Positions 31,046 to 42,348 of a stretch of 64,000 nt of DNA are shown here, in pieces. Positions within the stretch are counted from its first letter, which is position 1. The number at the start of each line of letters is the position of its first letter. The notes under the pieces were generated by a model that searched no databases, was not told the origin of the DNA, and saw nothing but the letters and a program-made list of their open reading frames with translations. Position numbers and translations under genes: made by a program. The stretch is from the NCBI RefSeq assembly GCF_010726765.1, contig NZ_AP022601.1:1240001-1304000 (forward strand). Direction: 5' to 3'. The DNA comes from Mycobacterium gallinarum (GTDB taxonomy: Bacteria; Actinomycetota; Actinomycetes; Mycobacteriales; Mycobacteriaceae).

Positions 31046-32080
31046 CTAAATCCGGGACGGGATCGCCTTGACGCGGCCGAGCATCAAGGTGAACTCGTCG
31101 TCATCGGCCGGATCAGACGGCACGTCGAGCGAGATCCCGTCGCACACCCCGGCGTACCAGGACGCGAGAACACCGGGTAGCTCCTCGTAGGTCCCCTGCG
31201 GAACGAGTTGACTCACAACGTCATCGGTGAGTACATCGGCGAGCGCGGACCATTCCTTGCGACGGGCGTGCTCGCTGAGGCGGGCAGCGACGTCGCCCAG
31301 TCCGAACAGCTCGAGTGTGCGCTGATACGCCGGCGTGGAGTACAGGAAGGCGAGTTCGGTCCGAAGCTCGTCACGCGCGGCGGCGACAGCCGCGTCGTCA
31401 CGTCCCGAGATGACCCGCGGCACGACGACCAGCCGGGGGCCGCCGTCGGTGCGCCCCTCCTTCGCCGCACCGTCGGCGAGCGCGGGCAGGACGTACTCGC
31501 GCAGCACCGCCGGGTGCGAACTGGTGGGATGCGCGACGAAGCCGTCGGCGACGGCGCCGGCGAGTCGGCACATCCTGCGGTTGACGCCGCCCGTCCAGAT
31601 CGGCGGGGGAGCCGTCTCGATGGGGCCCGGATTGAAGTACGGCTGCAGCCGGGTGAATGTGTAGTGGCTGCCGTGGTGGTCCACGCCTTGGCCGTTCGCG
31701 AAGGCGGCGAAAATCGCGCGCAGGGATGCGACATAGTCACGCAGCTGCGCGGCAGGGTCGGTCCACGGCATCGAGAACCGTCCGACGATGTTGCCCCTCA
31801 CCTGCGTGGCGACGCCGAGCTCGAAGCGGCCACCGGAGTAGCGGGCCAGTTCCCACGCCGAGTAGGCGGTGACCATCGGACTGCGGGCGAAAGCGACCAC
31901 CATGCTGGTCCGGACCACCAGCGTCGTGGTGTGCTCCAGCGCCAGGGTGCAGACGGCGAACGGATCGCGAACGGTCTCGGACACGTGGACGGCATCGAAG
32001 CCCATCTCCTCGATACGTTGCGCCTCGTCGGCGACTTCGCTCAGCTCCGCGCTCGCTGGGAGCGACGTGATCACGTCCAC
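31046..32080 (-). CDS. LLM-class F420-dependent oxidoreductase
   Basis: A 344-residue luciferase-like monooxygenase fold protein, similar to the TIGR03617 group of F420-dependent enzymes. The barrel begins [54 protein letters not shown] and PPPIWTGGVNRRMCRLAGAVADGF are typical strands and phosphate/F420-binding segments. The substrate is unknown. The frame stays open far upstream, but codons before GTG 32080 lie inside the ferritin-like gene and encode an Arg-rich shadow. It overlaps that gene by 10 bp, so the two are probably one operon. Confidence 0.88.
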   Translation of the reverse strand: MDVITSLPASAELSEVADEAQRIEEMGFDAVHVSETVRDPFAVCTLALEHTTTLVVRTSMVVAFARSPMVTAYSAWELARYSGGRFELGVATQVRGNIVGRFSMPWTDPAAQLRDYVASLRAIFAAFANGQGVDHHGSHYTFTRLQPYFNPGPIETAPPPIWTGGVNRRMCRLAGAVADGFVAHPTSSHPAVLREYVLPALADGAAKEGRTDGGPRLVVVPRVISGRDDAAVAAARDELRTELAFLYSTPAYQRTLELFGLGDVAARLSEHARRKEWSALADVLTDDVVSQLVPQGTYEELPGVLASWYAGVCDGISLDVPSDPADDDEFTLMLGRVKAIPSRI

Positions 32081-32826
32081 GACAAGGACTTTCGGTCGAA
32101 CATGACGGCCGTCGCCAGCCCCGCGAAATCGGCGAGGACGTCGCGGACGAACTTCGTGCGTCGATAGCCGATCGCATCGAGCACACCCCGGTGATCGACG
32201 GCGACGACCACCGTCGCACCGACCGCGACCACCCACCACAGGCCCAAGGCGAGTGCGCGCATCGATGCCCGCGAATCCGCGAAACCGGCACGCAGGCGGT
32301 CGCGCTGAAACCGCACGTGGGCGTTCTCGTCGTCGACAATCCGAGCAGCGACGGCGCGCGTCACCGGATCCGGGCCCGCCGCGGCCAGCCCCCCGTAATA
32401 GGACAGGGCGACGACCTCGGCGACGGTCAGCACCATCAACTCGGTACGCAGGCCCAGCAGACGGCGTAAGCGGACGAAGATCGCGTCTGACCAGTGTGTG
32501 CTCATCGGGGCGCCACCGAGGTATCCGAGCAGCCGCAGTAGCAGCGCGGCATGCTGCTGCTCTTCGGCGACGAAAAGGGTTATCGCACGCACGTATTCGG
32601 AGTCGCCTGCACGCTCGGCGTTGCGGATCAGCTGCCGGCCGTCGCCGCTTTCGCCCAGCTGGAATCTGCGTACCGAGGCGATCAGCGGCCGACGCACGGT
32701 CTCGGGGACGGTGCAGTCTGCGTCGAAGTCGATCGCGGCGTCCACCCGACGGTGCACGTCGTCGTTGGCTTCGAAGTGGTCGACCCACCGGCCGAAGCCG
32801 CTCCGTTGACCGACACGTTGCGCCAT
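32071..32826 (-). CDS. Ferritin-like diiron protein
   Basis: A 251-residue helical protein with a ferritin-like four-helix core. Two metal-ligand pairs of the ExxH type are visible ([15 protein letters not shown] and [14 protein letters not shown]), with further Glu in [15 protein letters not shown]. The last third has a hydrophobic helix ([20 protein letters not shown]) that could be a membrane anchor. It may be an oxygenase or desaturase-like enzyme; the substrate is unknown. The start is ATG 32826, 33 bp from the divergent dinB start. Confidence 0.8.
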   Translation of the reverse strand: MAQRVGQRSGFGRWVDHFEANDDVHRRVDAAIDFDADCTVPETVRRPLIASVRRFQLGESGDGRQLIRNAERAGDSEYVRAITLFVAEEQQHAALLLRLLGYLGGAPMSTHWSDAIFVRLRRLLGLRTELMVLTVAEVVALSYYGGLAAAGPDPVTRAVAARIVDDENAHVRFQRDRLRAGFADSRASMRALALGLWWVVAVGATVVVAVDHRGVLDAIGYRRTKFVRDVLADFAGLATAVMFDRKSLSWT

Positions 32827-32859
32827 GGACGTCAGGCTAGCGAAATAGCATCGGCGGGT

Positions 32860-34218
32860 GTGGAAGGTCGGTGGGTGCTGCATCTCGACATGGACGCGTT
32901 CTTCGCGTCGGTCGAACAGCTGACCCGACCCACCCTCCGTGGTAGGCCGGTGCTGGTGGGTGGGCTGGGCGGCCGCGGGGTGGTCGCCGGCGCGAGCTAC
33001 GAGTCCCGGGTGTTCGGCGCCCGCTCCGCGATGCCCATGCACATGGCCAGGCGAATGGTGGGCGCCACCGCCGTTGTCCTGCCGCCGCGTGGTGTCGTCT
33101 ACGGCGTCGCCAGCCGCCGGGTGTTCGACACCGTGCGCGGCTTCGTCCCGGTGCTCGAGCAGCTCTCCTTCGACGAGGCTTTCGGTGAGCCCGCCGAACT
33201 CGCGGGCGCCTCGGCCGACGACGTCGAAGCGTTCTGCCGGACGCTGAAGTCCAGGGTGCTCGGCGAAACGGGGCTGGTCGCGTCCGTCGGCGCCGGCTCG
33301 GGCAAGCAGGTCGCCAAGATCGCCTCGGACCTCGCGAAGCCCAACGGCATCCGGGTGGTCTCGCGCAGCGAGGAGCGGGTGGTGCTCGACGCGCTGCCCG
33401 TGCGCCGGCTGTGGGGCATCGGACCGGTCGCCGAGGAAAAGCTGCACCGACTCGGCATCGACACCATCGGGGCGTTCGCCGCACTGAGCGATGCCGAAGC
33501 CGCCGATATCCTCGGCGGCACCGTCGGCGCGGCGCTGCACCGGCTGGCCCGCGGCATCGACGACCGACCCGTCGCCGAGAATTCGCCCGCCAAGCAGATC
33601 AGCGCCGAGTCGACGTTCCCCGAGGACCTCACGACCCTCGACCAACTACGGGAAGCCGTAGCGCGTATCGGTGAACACGCCCACACCCGGCTACAGAAGG
33701 ACGGTCGCGGCGCGCGAACCATCACGGTCAAGCTGAAGAAGTCCGACATGGGAATCCTCACCAGGTCGGCCACGCTGCCGTACGCCACCACCGATGCCGC
33801 CAACCTGATTGCGACCGCTCGGCGGTTGCTACTCGACCCGATCGAGGTGGGGCCCATCCGCCTTGTCGGCGTTGGCTTTTCAGGACTGTCTGAGGTTCAG
33901 CAGGAGTCGCTGTTCCCCGATCTCGAGTTGCTGGCGGAGGAGGTCTCGGGCTCGCAGTTGCCGCCGACGTTGACGGAGACCGCAGCCACGCCGCCGGCCT
34001 GGCGGATCGGCGACGACGTCGTGCACACCACCCACGGGCATGGGTGGATCCAGGGCGCCGGCCACGGTGTGATGACGGTGCGTTTCGAGACCCGCGGAAC
34101 CGGACCGGGCCCGGTGCACACGCTGCGCGCGGACGATCCGGAGATCGCCCGGGCCAACCCCGTCGACAGCCTGGATTGGGCGGACTATCTCGACGAGCTC
34201 AGCCGCCACCAGAGTTAG
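32860..34218 (+). CDS. dinB1: DNA polymerase IV (Y family), DinX-like
   Basis: A 452-residue translesion polymerase, orthologue of Rv1537 (dinX/dinB1). Catalytic motifs are [14 protein letters not shown] at the very N-terminus and LSFDEAFGE. The steric residues [15 protein letters not shown], helix-hairpin-helix [19 protein letters not shown] and a little-finger domain ([14 protein letters not shown]) follow. A C-terminal extension, about residues 355-452, includes [11 protein letters not shown], which resembles a beta-clamp-binding motif. GTG 32860 matches the start of DinX; upstream open codons are shadows. Confidence 0.95.
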   Translation: MEGRWVLHLDMDAFFASVEQLTRPTLRGRPVLVGGLGGRGVVAGASYESRVFGARSAMPMHMARRMVGATAVVLPPRGVVYGVASRRVFDTVRGFVPVLEQLSFDEAFGEPAELAGASADDVEAFCRTLKSRVLGETGLVASVGAGSGKQVAKIASDLAKPNGIRVVSRSEERVVLDALPVRRLWGIGPVAEEKLHRLGIDTIGAFAALSDAEAADILGGTVGAALHRLARGIDDRPVAENSPAKQISAESTFPEDLTTLDQLREAVARIGEHAHTRLQKDGRGARTITVKLKKSDMGILTRSATLPYATTDAANLIATARRLLLDPIEVGPIRLVGVGFSGLSEVQQESLFPDLELLAEEVSGSQLPPTLTETAATPPAWRIGDDVVHTTHGHGWIQGAGHGVMTVRFETRGTGPGPVHTLRADDPEIARANPVDSLDWADYLDELSRHQS

Positions 34219-34248
34219 CCGACGCGGAACGCTCACGGTTCCTGCACA

Positions 34249-35172
34249 TCAGCCCCAGCGCGCGAACACGTCCGCGACGGGCGAACCGGCTGCCAGCGCG
34301 GCCATCAGCAGGACGCGGGCCTGGGGCGGGCGCAGTCGCGGCACCATGACCGCTCCGGCGTCGGCGAGGTCACGGCCCGGGCCGTACCCGGGGCTGACCC
34401 GCCCATCGGGCACGCGTGTCGACACCGCGACGGCGACACCGTCGCGGCGATGCCGTCGTACGCCTTCGATCACGGCGGCGCCCGCATTGCCCGAACCCAG
34501 GGCCGCAAGTACCAGACCTCGCGCACCCGCGGCGACGCACGCGTCCATCGCCACAGCGTCGCCGCCCGGATACACCGCGATGGTGTCCACCCTCGGCGCC
34601 TTCGCCGCGGAGGCGGCCGCAAGGAACGGGCGGTCCTTAGTGGCCTGTACTGCGAACGTCGCATCCGACACCGAGCCGATCGCCACCCCCGCGAAACCCC
34701 GCAGATCCGCCGTCGCGACCTTTTGCAGGCCGAGCGGTTGCCACACCGCGCCCGCGAAACTCACCAGTGCACCCAGGCCCTGCGCGTGTGTGCTCGCGGC
34801 GACCGTCAGCGCATCGCGCAGATTGGCCGGACCGTCGGCGTCGGGGGCGTCGGCACTGCGCTGCGCCCCGGTGAGCACGACCGGGGCCCGCCCGTCATAC
34901 GTCAACTCCAGCCACAGCGCCGTTTCCTCCATCGTGTCGGTGCCGTGCGTGATCACGACGCCGTCGACGTCGGACGCAGAGCGCACCGCCGCGCTGATCC
35001 GGTCCCAGTCAGCGAGCGTGAGCATCGAGCTGTCCACCGCCATCAGGTCGACGACCTGCACGTCGAGCCCGGAAGTAAGGTCGGCGCCGGTTCGGGTCGG
35101 GCGCTTCACGCCGCGGTCGTCGGCGCTGGTGGCGATGGTGCCGCCGGTGGTGATGACGACGAGGCGGGCCAT
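34249..35172 (-). CDS. ansA: L-asparaginase
   Basis: A 307-residue type I/II asparaginase converting asparagine to aspartate and ammonia. The first catalytic Thr lies in [11 protein letters not shown] (residues about 6-16), and the second Thr/Asp/Lys set lies in [35 protein letters not shown] is also conserved. No signal peptide, so it is cytoplasmic. ATG 35172 corresponds to the start of M. tuberculosis AnsA (MARLTVITTGG). Divergent from lspA by 42 bp and convergent with dinB1. Confidence 0.95.
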   Translation of the reverse strand: MARLVVITTGGTIATSADDRGVKRPTRTGADLTSGLDVQVVDLMAVDSSMLTLADWDRISAAVRSASDVDGVVITHGTDTMEETALWLELTYDGRAPVVLTGAQRSADAPDADGPANLRDALTVAASTHAQGLGALVSFAGAVWQPLGLQKVATADLRGFAGVAIGSVSDATFAVQATKDRPFLAAASAAKAPRVDTIAVYPGGDAVAMDACVAAGARGLVLAALGSGNAGAAVIEGVRRHRRDGVAVAVSTRVPDGRVSPGYGPGRDLADAGAVMVPRLRPPQARVLLMAALAAGSPVADVFARWG

Positions 35173-35214
35173 GGGTGGAATTCTTGCGTATTCCGGCCCT
35201 GGAATGATGGGGGA

Positions 35215-35790
35215 GTGACTGATGAATCCCCGGCGTCGGACGAGGCCACGACTGGCACCGAGGCACCGACGCAGGAGGAGCAACCCGCGCCGCGGCGCCG
35301 GCTTCGGCTGCTGCTGACCGTCGCGGGAATTGTGCTGATCGCCGACATCGTCACCAAGGTGCTCGCGGTCAGGCTGCTCACCCCCGGCCAGCCCGTCTCG
35401 ATCATCGGTGACACCGTCACGTGGACCCTCGTCCGCAATTCGGGCGCCGCGTTCTCGATGGCCACCGGCTACACCTGGGTGCTGACGCTGATCGCGACCG
35501 GGGTCGTCATCGGGATCATCTGGATGGGCCGCCGTCTGGTTTCGCCGTGGTGGGCACTCGGCCTCGGGATGATCCTCGGCGGGGCGATGGGCAACCTGGT
35601 CGATCGATTCTTCCGGTCGCCCGGCCCGCTGCGGGGCCACGTCGTCGACTTCTTCTCCGTCGGGTGGTGGCCGGTGTTCAACGTCGCCGACCCATCGGTG
35701 GTCGGCGGGGCGATCCTGCTCGTCGCGCTGTCGCTGTTCGGTTTCGACTTCGACACCGTCGGGCGCCGTACGGGCGACTCGTCAGAGTGA
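35215..35790 (+). CDS. lspA: Lipoprotein signal peptidase
   Basis: A 191-residue aspartyl peptidase of the inner membrane that cleaves the signal peptide of prolipoproteins after lipidation. It has a cytoplasmic acidic N-terminus of about 35 residues and four membrane helices. Conserved [18 protein letters not shown] with the first catalytic Asp and [11 protein letters not shown] with the second are present. GTG 35215 has GGGGGA upstream. It overlaps rluD by GTGA, as Rv1539-Rv1540. Confidence 0.95.
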   Translation: MTDESPASDEATTGTEAPTQEEQPAPRRRLRLLLTVAGIVLIADIVTKVLAVRLLTPGQPVSIIGDTVTWTLVRNSGAAFSMATGYTWVLTLIATGVVIGIIWMGRRLVSPWWALGLGMILGGAMGNLVDRFFRSPGPLRGHVVDFFSVGWWPVFNVADPSVVGGAILLVALSLFGFDFDTVGRRTGDSSE

Positions 35791-36716
35791 CCACCCGCTC
35801 GATGCCGGTCCCGGAAGGGCTGGCAGGCATGCGCGTCGACGCGGGTCTGGCGCGGCTCCTCGGACTGTCGCGGACGGCTGCGGCGGCACTGGCCGAAGAC
35901 GGCGGCGTCGACGTCGACGGTGCGCCCGCGGGGAAATCCGACAAGTTGGTCGCCGGGGCCTGGCTGGAAGTACGCCTGCCGGAAGCGCCTGCGCCGGTGG
36001 AGAATACGCCCGTCGAGATCGAGGGCATGGAGATTCTCTACTCGGACGCCGACATCGTCGCGGTCGACAAACCGCCGGGTGTCGCTGCGCACGCCACGGT
36101 CGGCTGGCACGGACCGACGGTGCTCGGCGGCCTGGCCGCGGCGGGTTTCCGCATCAGCACGTCGGGAATCCATGAGCGTCAGGGCATCGTGCATCGACTC
36201 GACGTCGGCACCTCCGGTGTCATGGTGGTGGCGCTCTCGGAACGCGCGTACACGGTGCTCAAGCGCGCCTTCAAGGCGCGCACCGTCGACAAGCGCTATC
36301 ACGCACTGGTGCAGGGCCATCCCGATCCGTCCAGTGGCACCATCGACGCGCCGATCGGACGTCATCGCGGGAACGACTGGAAATTCGCGGTCACCGAGGG
36401 GGGCAGGCACAGCATCACCCACTACGACACACTGGAGGCGCATCAAGCCGCCAGCCTGCTCGACGTCCATCTGGAAACTGGTCGCACACACCAGATTCGG
36501 GTGCATTTCGCGGCCCTACACCATCCGTGCGCGGGTGACCTCACCTATGGCGCGGACCCGACGCTGGCCCGCAAGCTAGGGCTGGAGCGCCAATGGCTGC
36601 ACGCCCGCTCTCTGGCGTTCGCGCATCCTGCCGACGGACGGCACGTCGAGATCACCAGTCCGTACCCACCTGATCTGCAGCACGCGCTCGAAGTGTTGCG
36701 GCACCACGAGCTGTGA
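35787..36716 (+). CDS. rluD: 23S rRNA/tRNA pseudouridine synthase, RluD/RluA family
   Basis: A 309-residue pseudouridine synthase. An S4 RNA-binding domain at about residues 8-70 ([31 protein letters not shown]) is followed by the catalytic domain with Asp in [22 protein letters not shown] and [22 protein letters not shown] are standard. It modifies uridines in rRNA. It is translationally coupled at both ends, to lspA and to rarD. Confidence 0.94.
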   Translation: MTTRSMPVPEGLAGMRVDAGLARLLGLSRTAAAALAEDGGVDVDGAPAGKSDKLVAGAWLEVRLPEAPAPVENTPVEIEGMEILYSDADIVAVDKPPGVAAHATVGWHGPTVLGGLAAAGFRISTSGIHERQGIVHRLDVGTSGVMVVALSERAYTVLKRAFKARTVDKRYHALVQGHPDPSSGTIDAPIGRHRGNDWKFAVTEGGRHSITHYDTLEAHQAASLLDVHLETGRTHQIRVHFAALHHPCAGDLTYGADPTLARKLGLERQWLHARSLAFAHPADGRHVEITSPYPPDLQHALEVLRHHEL

Positions 36717-37657
36717 GAACGACCGGGCTTCTCTACGGCATCGGCGCCTACGCGATGTGGGGTGTGTTCCCCGCCTTCTTTCCGCTTCTGAAACCGGCGA
36801 GTGCGCTCGAAGTGCTGTCACACCGCATCGTGTGGACGTGCGTGCTGATGGTGTTCGTCATCGCCGCGGCGCGCCGGCTTCGTGACCTGCGCACCATCAC
36901 CGCTCGGGTCTGGCTGCTGCTGGTGTGCGCGTCGGCGCTCATCTCCATCAACTGGGGCATCTACATCTACGCCGTCAACAACGGCCACGTCGTCGACGCC
37001 GCAATGGGGTACTTCATCAACCCGTTGGTCACTGTCGCGTTGGGGCTGTTGATCTTTCGCGAAAAGCTCAACCGTGCTCAGCTCGGCGCGTTGGCAATCG
37101 CCGTGGTCGCCGTGGTCGTGCTCACGGTGGAGGTCGGCGCACCCCCGGTCATCGGACTCGGGCTCGCGCTGTCGTTCGGACTCTACGGCGCGGTGAAGAA
37201 GGTGGTACCGACCGATCCGCGGGTCAGCGTCGGTATCGAAGCAGCGGTAGCCGCACCATTCGCGCTGGCTTATATCGCCGTGCTCGAGGGCGCGGGGCCG
37301 GGTACCTTCACCGACTTCGGCGCCGGCCACATCGCGCTTCTCGTCTTTTCAGGTGCGGTGACGGCGCTGCCGCTGTTGCTGTTCGCCGCGGCGGCTCAGC
37401 GGCTGCCGCTGGTGACGATGGGGCTGCTCTTCTACGTGACCCCGGCGATGCAGCTGACCTGGGGCATATTCGTCGGCCACGAACCGATGCCGCCCGCGCG
37501 CTGGGTGGGATTCGCGCTCATCTGGCTCGCCCTGTTGGTGTTCAGCGCCGATGCGCTGCGGCGGGCGCGCACCACGTCGCCGGAGAGCCCCCGCAACCCG
37601 GAACGCGAACCAGAACATAGGGAAACACCCGATTCCTCGGCGCGTCCTGCGCCCTAG
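36713..37657 (+). CDS. rarD: RarD-type EamA transporter
   Basis: A 314-residue permease with ten predicted membrane helices of the drug/metabolite transporter superfamily. RarD hallmarks are [25 protein letters not shown], and [26 protein letters not shown]. The C-terminal 35 residues are charged and disordered. The substrate is unknown; related proteins are named for chloramphenicol sensitivity. The GTG/ATG start overlaps the rluD stop by 4 nt, so it is the third gene of the lspA operon. Confidence 0.92.
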   Translation: MRTTGLLYGIGAYAMWGVFPAFFPLLKPASALEVLSHRIVWTCVLMVFVIAAARRLRDLRTITARVWLLLVCASALISINWGIYIYAVNNGHVVDAAMGYFINPLVTVALGLLIFREKLNRAQLGALAIAVVAVVVLTVEVGAPPVIGLGLALSFGLYGAVKKVVPTDPRVSVGIEAAVAAPFALAYIAVLEGAGPGTFTDFGAGHIALLVFSGAVTALPLLLFAAAAQRLPLVTMGLLFYVTPAMQLTWGIFVGHEPMPPARWVGFALIWLALLVFSADALRRARTTSPESPRNPEREPEHRETPDSSARPAP

Positions 37658-37666
37658 CGTTGGAGC

Positions 37667-37849
37667 ATGCCCGGCTTCTGGTTCACCGCGATGGTTGCAG
37701 GCCTCGTCGCGACTGGCGTCGTCGCCCAACTCGGATGGCAACTGCCGGCGAAATCCGAGGTCAAGCGGTTGCTCAGGCTGGATCGGCTGCGTTCTGACCG
37801 GCAGCCCACTCATCTGCCCACGTCTGCAGTGGTCGCAGAGCCTCGATAA
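37667..37849 (+). CDS. Small membrane or secreted hypothetical protein
   Basis: A 60-residue frame with an N-terminal hydrophobic helix (FWFTAMVAGLVATGVVAQLGW) and a basic tail. TAGCGT (37655-37660) ends 6 nt before the ATG, the pattern of a leaderless promoter, which supports it being real. No family recognised. It fills the first half of the 310-bp gap between rarD and dnaE1; the remainder (37850-37952) shows only the dnaE1 promoter. Confidence 0.45.
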   Translation: MPGFWFTAMVAGLVATGVVAQLGWQLPAKSEVKRLLRLDRLRSDRQPTHLPTSAVVAEPR

Positions 37850-37952
37850 GGTGTTGCGCGGTCGATAACGCCCTGTGGTCGGCGGTTTCCTGTCGATTGG
37901 CGGGCCGCAAGACACGCACCGCGACACGCCGAGATCTGTCGGAGGACCGCCA

Positions 37953-37958
37953 TAGACT
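37953..37958 (+). promoter_or_regulatory. -10 hexamer for a leaderless dnaE1 mRNA
   Basis: TAGACT ends 9 nt before the dnaE1 ATG at 37968, with no ribosome site between them. Confidence 0.45.
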
Positions 37959-37967
37959 GGCGTCCCT

Positions 37968-40900
37968 ATGAACTCGTCGTCCTTCGTGCATCTGCACAAC
38001 CACACCGAGTATTCGATGCTGGACGGTGCCGCGAAGGTCCAGCCGATGCTGGCCGAGGCGCAACGGCTCGAAATGCCCGCGATCGGCATGACGGATCACG
38101 GAAACATGTTCGGCGCCAGTGAGTTCTACAACGCCGCGACCGACGTGGACATCAAGCCGATCATCGGCGTCGAGGCCTACATCGCACCGGGTTCACGTTT
38201 CGACACCAAACGCGTCCAGTGGGGCGACCCGTCGCAGAAGTCCGACGACGTGTCGGGCAGCGGCGCCTATACCCACATGACGATGGTCGCCGAGAATGCG
38301 ACCGGTTTGCGCAACCTGTTCAGGCTGTCGTCGCTGGCGTCGTTCGAGGGCCAGCTCGGCAAGTGGTCGCGCATGGACGCCGAGATCATCGCCGAAAACG
38401 CCGAGGGCATCATCGCCACCACCGGCTGCCCGTCGGGCGAGGTGCAGACGCGGCTGCGGCTCGGGCAGGAACGTGAGGCGCTCGAGTCGGCCGCCAAGTG
38501 GCGGGAGATCTTCGGACCCGACAACTATTTCCTCGAGTTGATGGACCACGGCCTGGACATCGAGCGCCGGGTCCGCGAGGGCTTGCTGGAGATCGGCCAG
38601 AAGCTCGGCATCCCGCCACTGGCAACCAACGACTGCCACTACGTCACCCGCGATGCCTCCCGCAACCACGAGGCGCTGCTGTGTGTGCAGACCGGCAAGA
38701 CGCTGTCGGACCCCAATCGGTTCAAGTTCGACGGCGACGGCTACTACCTGAAATCGGCCGCCGAGATGCGCGCGCTCTGGGACGGCGAGGTCGCGGGCGC
38801 ATGCGATTCCACACTGCTGATCGCCGAACGGGTGCAGAGCTACGCCGACGTCTGGACGCCGAAAGACCGAATGCCGATCTTCCCGGTTCCCGAGGGCCAC
38901 GACCAGGCGAGCTGGCTGCAGCATGAGGTCGACGCCGGTCTGCAGCGCCGCTTCCCCGGTGCGGCGGTTCCCACCGAGTACGTCGAGCGGGCCGCCTTTG
39001 AGATCAAGGTCATCTGCGAGAAGGGTTACCCGTCCTACTTCCTCATCGTCGCCGACCTCATCAACTACGCGCGCTCGGTGGAGATCCGGGTGGGGCCGGG
39101 ACGAGGTTCGGCCGCGGGATCGCTGGTCGCCTACGCGCTGGGTATCACCAACATCGACCCCATCCCGTACGGGCTGCTGTTCGAGCGGTTCCTGAACCCC
39201 GAACGTGTGTCGATGCCCGACATCGACATCGACTTCGACGACCGTCGTCGCGGCGAGATGTTGCGCTACGCGGCCAACAAGTGGGGCAGCGACCGGGTGG
39301 CCCAGGTCATCACCTTCGGTACCATCAAAACCAAAGCGGCGTTGAAGGATTCGGCCCGAGTCAACTACGGCCAGCCCGGCTTCGCGATCGCCGACCGGAT
39401 CACCAAGGCGCTGCCGCCGCCGATCATGGCCAAGGACATCCCGCTGTCCGGCATCACCGACCCGAACCACGAGCGGTACAAGGAGGCCGCCGAGGTTCGC
39501 GGGCTGATCGACACCGACCCCGACGTGCGCACCATCTACGAGACGGCCCGCGGTCTGGAGGGTCTGGTCCGTAACGCCGGTGTGCACGCGTGCGCGGTGA
39601 TCATGAGCAGCGAGCCGCTGGTCGACGCGATTCCGCTGTGGAAGCGGCCGCAGGACGGTGCCATTATCACCGGCTGGGACTACCCCTCGTGTGAGGCCAT
39701 CGGTCTGCTGAAGATGGACTTCCTCGGCTTGCGGAACCTCACGATCATCGGCGACTGCCTGGAGAACATCCGCGCAAACCGCGGAATCGATCTCGACCTC
39801 GAAACTGTGCCGCTCGATGACCCGGCCGCGTATGCGCTGCTGGGCCGCGGTGACACGCTCGGGGTGTTCCAGCTCGACGGCGGCCCGATGCGCGATCTGC
39901 TGCGCCGCATGCAGCCCACCGGGTTCGAGGACGTCGTCGCGGTCATCGCGCTGTACCGGCCAGGACCCATGGGCATGAACGCCCACAACGACTACGCCGA
40001 CCGTAAGAACAACCGCCAGGCGATCAAGCCCATCCATCCGGAGTTGGAAGAACCGCTGCGCGAGATCCTCGCCGAGACCTACGGGCTGATCGTCTACCAA
40101 GAGCAGATCATGCGCATCGCGCAGAAGGTCGCCGGCTATTCGCTCGCCCGAGCAGACATTCTGCGAAAAGCCATGGGCAAGAAGAAGCGTGAAGTCCTGG
40201 AGAAGGAATTCGAGGGCTTCTCCGACGGCATGAAGGCCAACGGATTCTCGGCGGCGGCCATCAAGGCGCTGTGGGACACGGTGCTGCCGTTCGCGGACTA
40301 CGCCTTCAACAAGTCGCACGCCGCCGGCTACGGCCTGGTGTCGTACTGGACCGCCTATCTGAAGGCCAACTTCCCGGCTGAGTACATGGCCGGGCTGCTG
40401 ACGTCGGTCGGTGACGACAAGGACAAAGCGGCGGTTTATCTCGCCGACTGCCGCAGACTCGGCATCACGGTGCTACCGCCCGATGTCAACGAGTCGAGCC
40501 TCAACTTCGCCTCGGTGGGTGAGGACATCCGGTACGGGCTGGGCGCGGTGCGCAACGTCGGCGCGAATGTCGTTGCCTCGCTGATCGGTTCGCGCACCGC
40601 GAAGGGTAAGTTTGTCGACTTCTCGGACTACCTCAACAAGATCGACATCGCCGCCTGCAACAAGAAGGTCACTGAATCGCTGATCAAGGCGGGCGCGTTC
40701 GACTCGCTGGGCCACCCGCGTAAGGGCCTGTTCCTGATCCATACCGATGCGGTCGATTCGGTGCTCGGGACGAAGAAGGCCGAGGCGATGGGTCAGTTCG
40801 ACCTGTTCGGCGGTGCCGACACGGCCACCGACGCGGTGTTCACCATCAAGGTGCCCGACGAGGAGTGGGAGGACAAGCACAAGCTGGCACTGGAGCGCGA

Positions 40901-41501
40901 AATGCTCGGCCTCTATGTGTCCGGCCATCCGCTCAACGGCATCGCCCACCTGCTGACGGCGCAGGTCGACACGGCGATTCCGGCGATTCTGGACGGCGAC
41001 GTCGCCAACGACACCCAGGTGCGGATCGGCGGCATACTGGCGTCGGTCAACCGGCGGGTCAACAAGAACGGGTTGCCTTGGGCGTCCGCGCAAGTGGAAG
41101 ACCTCACCGGCGGTATCGAGGTGCTGTTCTTTCCGCAGACGTATTCGACGTTCGGTGCCGAGATCGCCGATGATGCGGTGGTCCTCGTGGGGGCCAAGGT
41201 TGCCATCCGTGACGACAGGATCTCACTGATCGCCAACGACCTTGTCGTACCTGATTTTTCGAGTGCTCAGGTCAATCGTCCGGTGGCCGTCACACTGCCG
41301 ACCCGCCAATGCACGGTCGACAAGGTGACCGCACTCAAACAGGTGCTGGCCCGCCATCCCGGAACCGCGCAGGTGCACCTGCGGCTGATCAGCGGCGAGC
41401 GCATCACCACACTGGAACTCGACGCATCCCTGAGGGTGACGGCCTCATCGGCGTTGATGGGTGATCTGAAGGCGCTGCTGGGCCCCGGTTGCCTGGGCTG
41501 A
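37968..41501 (+). CDS. dnaE1: DNA polymerase III alpha subunit (replicative)
   Basis: A 1177-residue replicative polymerase. The N-terminal PHP domain has its full metal set ([24 protein letters not shown]), which in mycobacterial DnaE1 provides the proofreading exonuclease. The palm has the catalytic aspartates in [12 protein letters not shown] and upstream [18 protein letters not shown]. The fingers, beta-binding region (about QFDLFGG) and C-terminal OB domain ([17 protein letters not shown]) follow. The long antisense frame 38193-40319 is a shadow. Orthologue of Rv1547. The stop overlaps the next gene (TGATG). Confidence 0.98.
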   Translation: MNSSSFVHLHNHTEYSMLDGAAKVQPMLAEAQRLEMPAIGMTDHGNMFGASEFYNAATDVDIKPIIGVEAYIAPGSRFDTKRVQWGDPSQKSDDVSGSGAYTHMTMVAENATGLRNLFRLSSLASFEGQLGKWSRMDAEIIAENAEGIIATTGCPSGEVQTRLRLGQEREALESAAKWREIFGPDNYFLELMDHGLDIERRVREGLLEIGQKLGIPPLATNDCHYVTRDASRNHEALLCVQTGKTLSDPNRFKFDGDGYYLKSAAEMRALWDGEVAGACDSTLLIAERVQSYADVWTPKDRMPIFPVPEGHDQASWLQHEVDAGLQRRFPGAAVPTEYVERAAFEIKVICEKGYPSYFLIVADLINYARSVEIRVGPGRGSAAGSLVAYALGITNIDPIPYGLLFERFLNPERVSMPDIDIDFDDRRRGEMLRYAANKWGSDRVAQVITFGTIKTKAALKDSARVNYGQPGFAIADRITKALPPPIMAKDIPLSGITDPNHERYKEAAEVRGLIDTDPDVRTIYETARGLEGLVRNAGVHACAVIMSSEPLVDAIPLWKRPQDGAIITGWDYPSCEAIGLLKMDFLGLRNLTIIGDCLENIRANRGIDLDLETVPLDDPAAYALLGRGDTLGVFQLDGGPMRDLLRRMQPTGFEDVVAVIALYRPGPMGMNAHNDYADRKNNRQAIKPIHPELEEPLREILAETYGLIVYQEQIMRIAQKVAGYSLARADILRKAMGKKKREVLEKEFEGFSDGMKANGFSAAAIKALWDTVLPFADYAFNKSHAAGYGLVSYWTAYLKANFPAEYMAGLLTSVGDDKDKAAVYLADCRRLGITVLPPDVNESSLNFASVGEDIRYGLGAVRNVGANVVASLIGSRTAKGKFVDFSDYLNKIDIAACNKKVTESLIKAGAFDSLGHPRKGLFLIHTDAVDSVLGTKKAEAMGQFDLFGGADTATDAVFTIKVPDEEWEDKHKLALEREMLGLYVSGHPLNGIAHLLTAQVDTAIPAILDGDVANDTQVRIGGILASVNRRVNKNGLPWASAQVEDLTGGIEVLFFPQTYSTFGAEIADDAVVLVGAKVAIRDDRISLIANDLVVPDFSSAQVNRPVAVTLPTRQCTVDKVTALKQVLARHPGTAQVHLRLISGERITTLELDASLRVTASSALMGDLKALLGPGCLG

Positions 41502-42301
41502 TGTCGTTTCGCGAACTGCACGAACGCGGCTGCTTCGTCATTCCGAATCCGTGGGACCGCGGGACCGCGATCGCGCTCGCGGCCATGGGCTTTCCCGCAC
41601 TGGCCACGACGAGTGCCGGTGCCTGTTTTTCTCAGGGTCTACCCGATACGCCGACGGCGCTGGGCGTCGAGGGCGCGCTGCGCAACATCGCCGAGATCGT
41701 CGACGCGGTCGAGTTGCCGGTGAACGCCGACTTCCAGGCTGGATACGCCCACGATCTGGACGGGCTGGCCGCCAACGTCCGTCGATGTGTGGCAACCGGT
41801 GTCGCCGGCTTGTCGATCGAGGACACGAGAGGCGGCGCCGAGGAGCCGTTGTACTCGTTGCCGGAGGCCGTTGAACGGATACGCGTCGCGTACGCCGCAA
41901 TCGACGGCGCCGATGTACTCCTCACCGCACGCGCGGAGTGCTTTCTCTACGATCACCCCGATCCGCTGCGCGAGGCGATCACTCGGTTGCAGGCTTTCTC
42001 GGAGGCGGGAGCAGACGTGCTTTATGCACCGGGAATGCGGACGCGAGAAGACATCTCCGCACTCGTCGACGCGCTGCGTCCCGCACCCGTCAACGTGCTG
42101 ATGTCGTCGGATACGGGGCTGACGGTCAACGATCTCGCGGAACTCGGGGTGCGGCGGGTCAGTGTCGGATCCGCATTGACGCGTGTCGCGTGGGGCGCGT
42201 TCCTCTCGGCCGCGCGTCGCATTGTCGAAGACGGGTCATTCGCGGGGCTGGCAGAATCGGCGAGCTTCGACGAGCTCAACAGCCTGTTCACGGATCGCTA
42301 G
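41501..42301 (+). CDS. Isocitrate lyase/PEP mutase family protein
   Basis: A 266-residue TIM-barrel enzyme of the PEP mutase/isocitrate lyase superfamily (COG2513-like). It has FVIPNPWDRGTAIALAAMGFPALATTSAG, NADFQAGYA, SIEDTRGG (metal-binding Glu/Asp), and TARAECFLY. The KKCGH loop of true isocitrate lyase is absent, so it is probably a carboxyphosphonoenolpyruvate/oxaloacetate-type lyase or hydrolase. ATG overlaps the last base of dnaE1. Confidence 0.88.
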   Translation: MSFRELHERGCFVIPNPWDRGTAIALAAMGFPALATTSAGACFSQGLPDTPTALGVEGALRNIAEIVDAVELPVNADFQAGYAHDLDGLAANVRRCVATGVAGLSIEDTRGGAEEPLYSLPEAVERIRVAYAAIDGADVLLTARAECFLYDHPDPLREAITRLQAFSEAGADVLYAPGMRTREDISALVDALRPAPVNVLMSSDTGLTVNDLAELGVRRVSVGSALTRVAWGAFLSAARRIVEDGSFAGLAESASFDELNSLFTDR

Positions 42302-42348
42302 CACGCGTAGCGCAGAATCCGAACCGGCACCAGTGTATTCGGCCGATA

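Noticed and set aside
32081..32788. N-terminal extension of the LLM oxidoreductase frame
   Set aside because: Arg-rich, overlaps the ferritin-like gene in another frame, and the family begins at VDVITS.
32827..33645. N-terminal extension of the ferritin-like frame into dinB1
   Set aside because: Antisense to conserved polymerase sequence and without similarity to the ferritin-like family.
38193..40319. 708-codon open frame antisense to dnaE1
   Set aside because: Arg/Val/Asp-rich shadow of a high-GC gene; dnaE1 is certain on the other strand.
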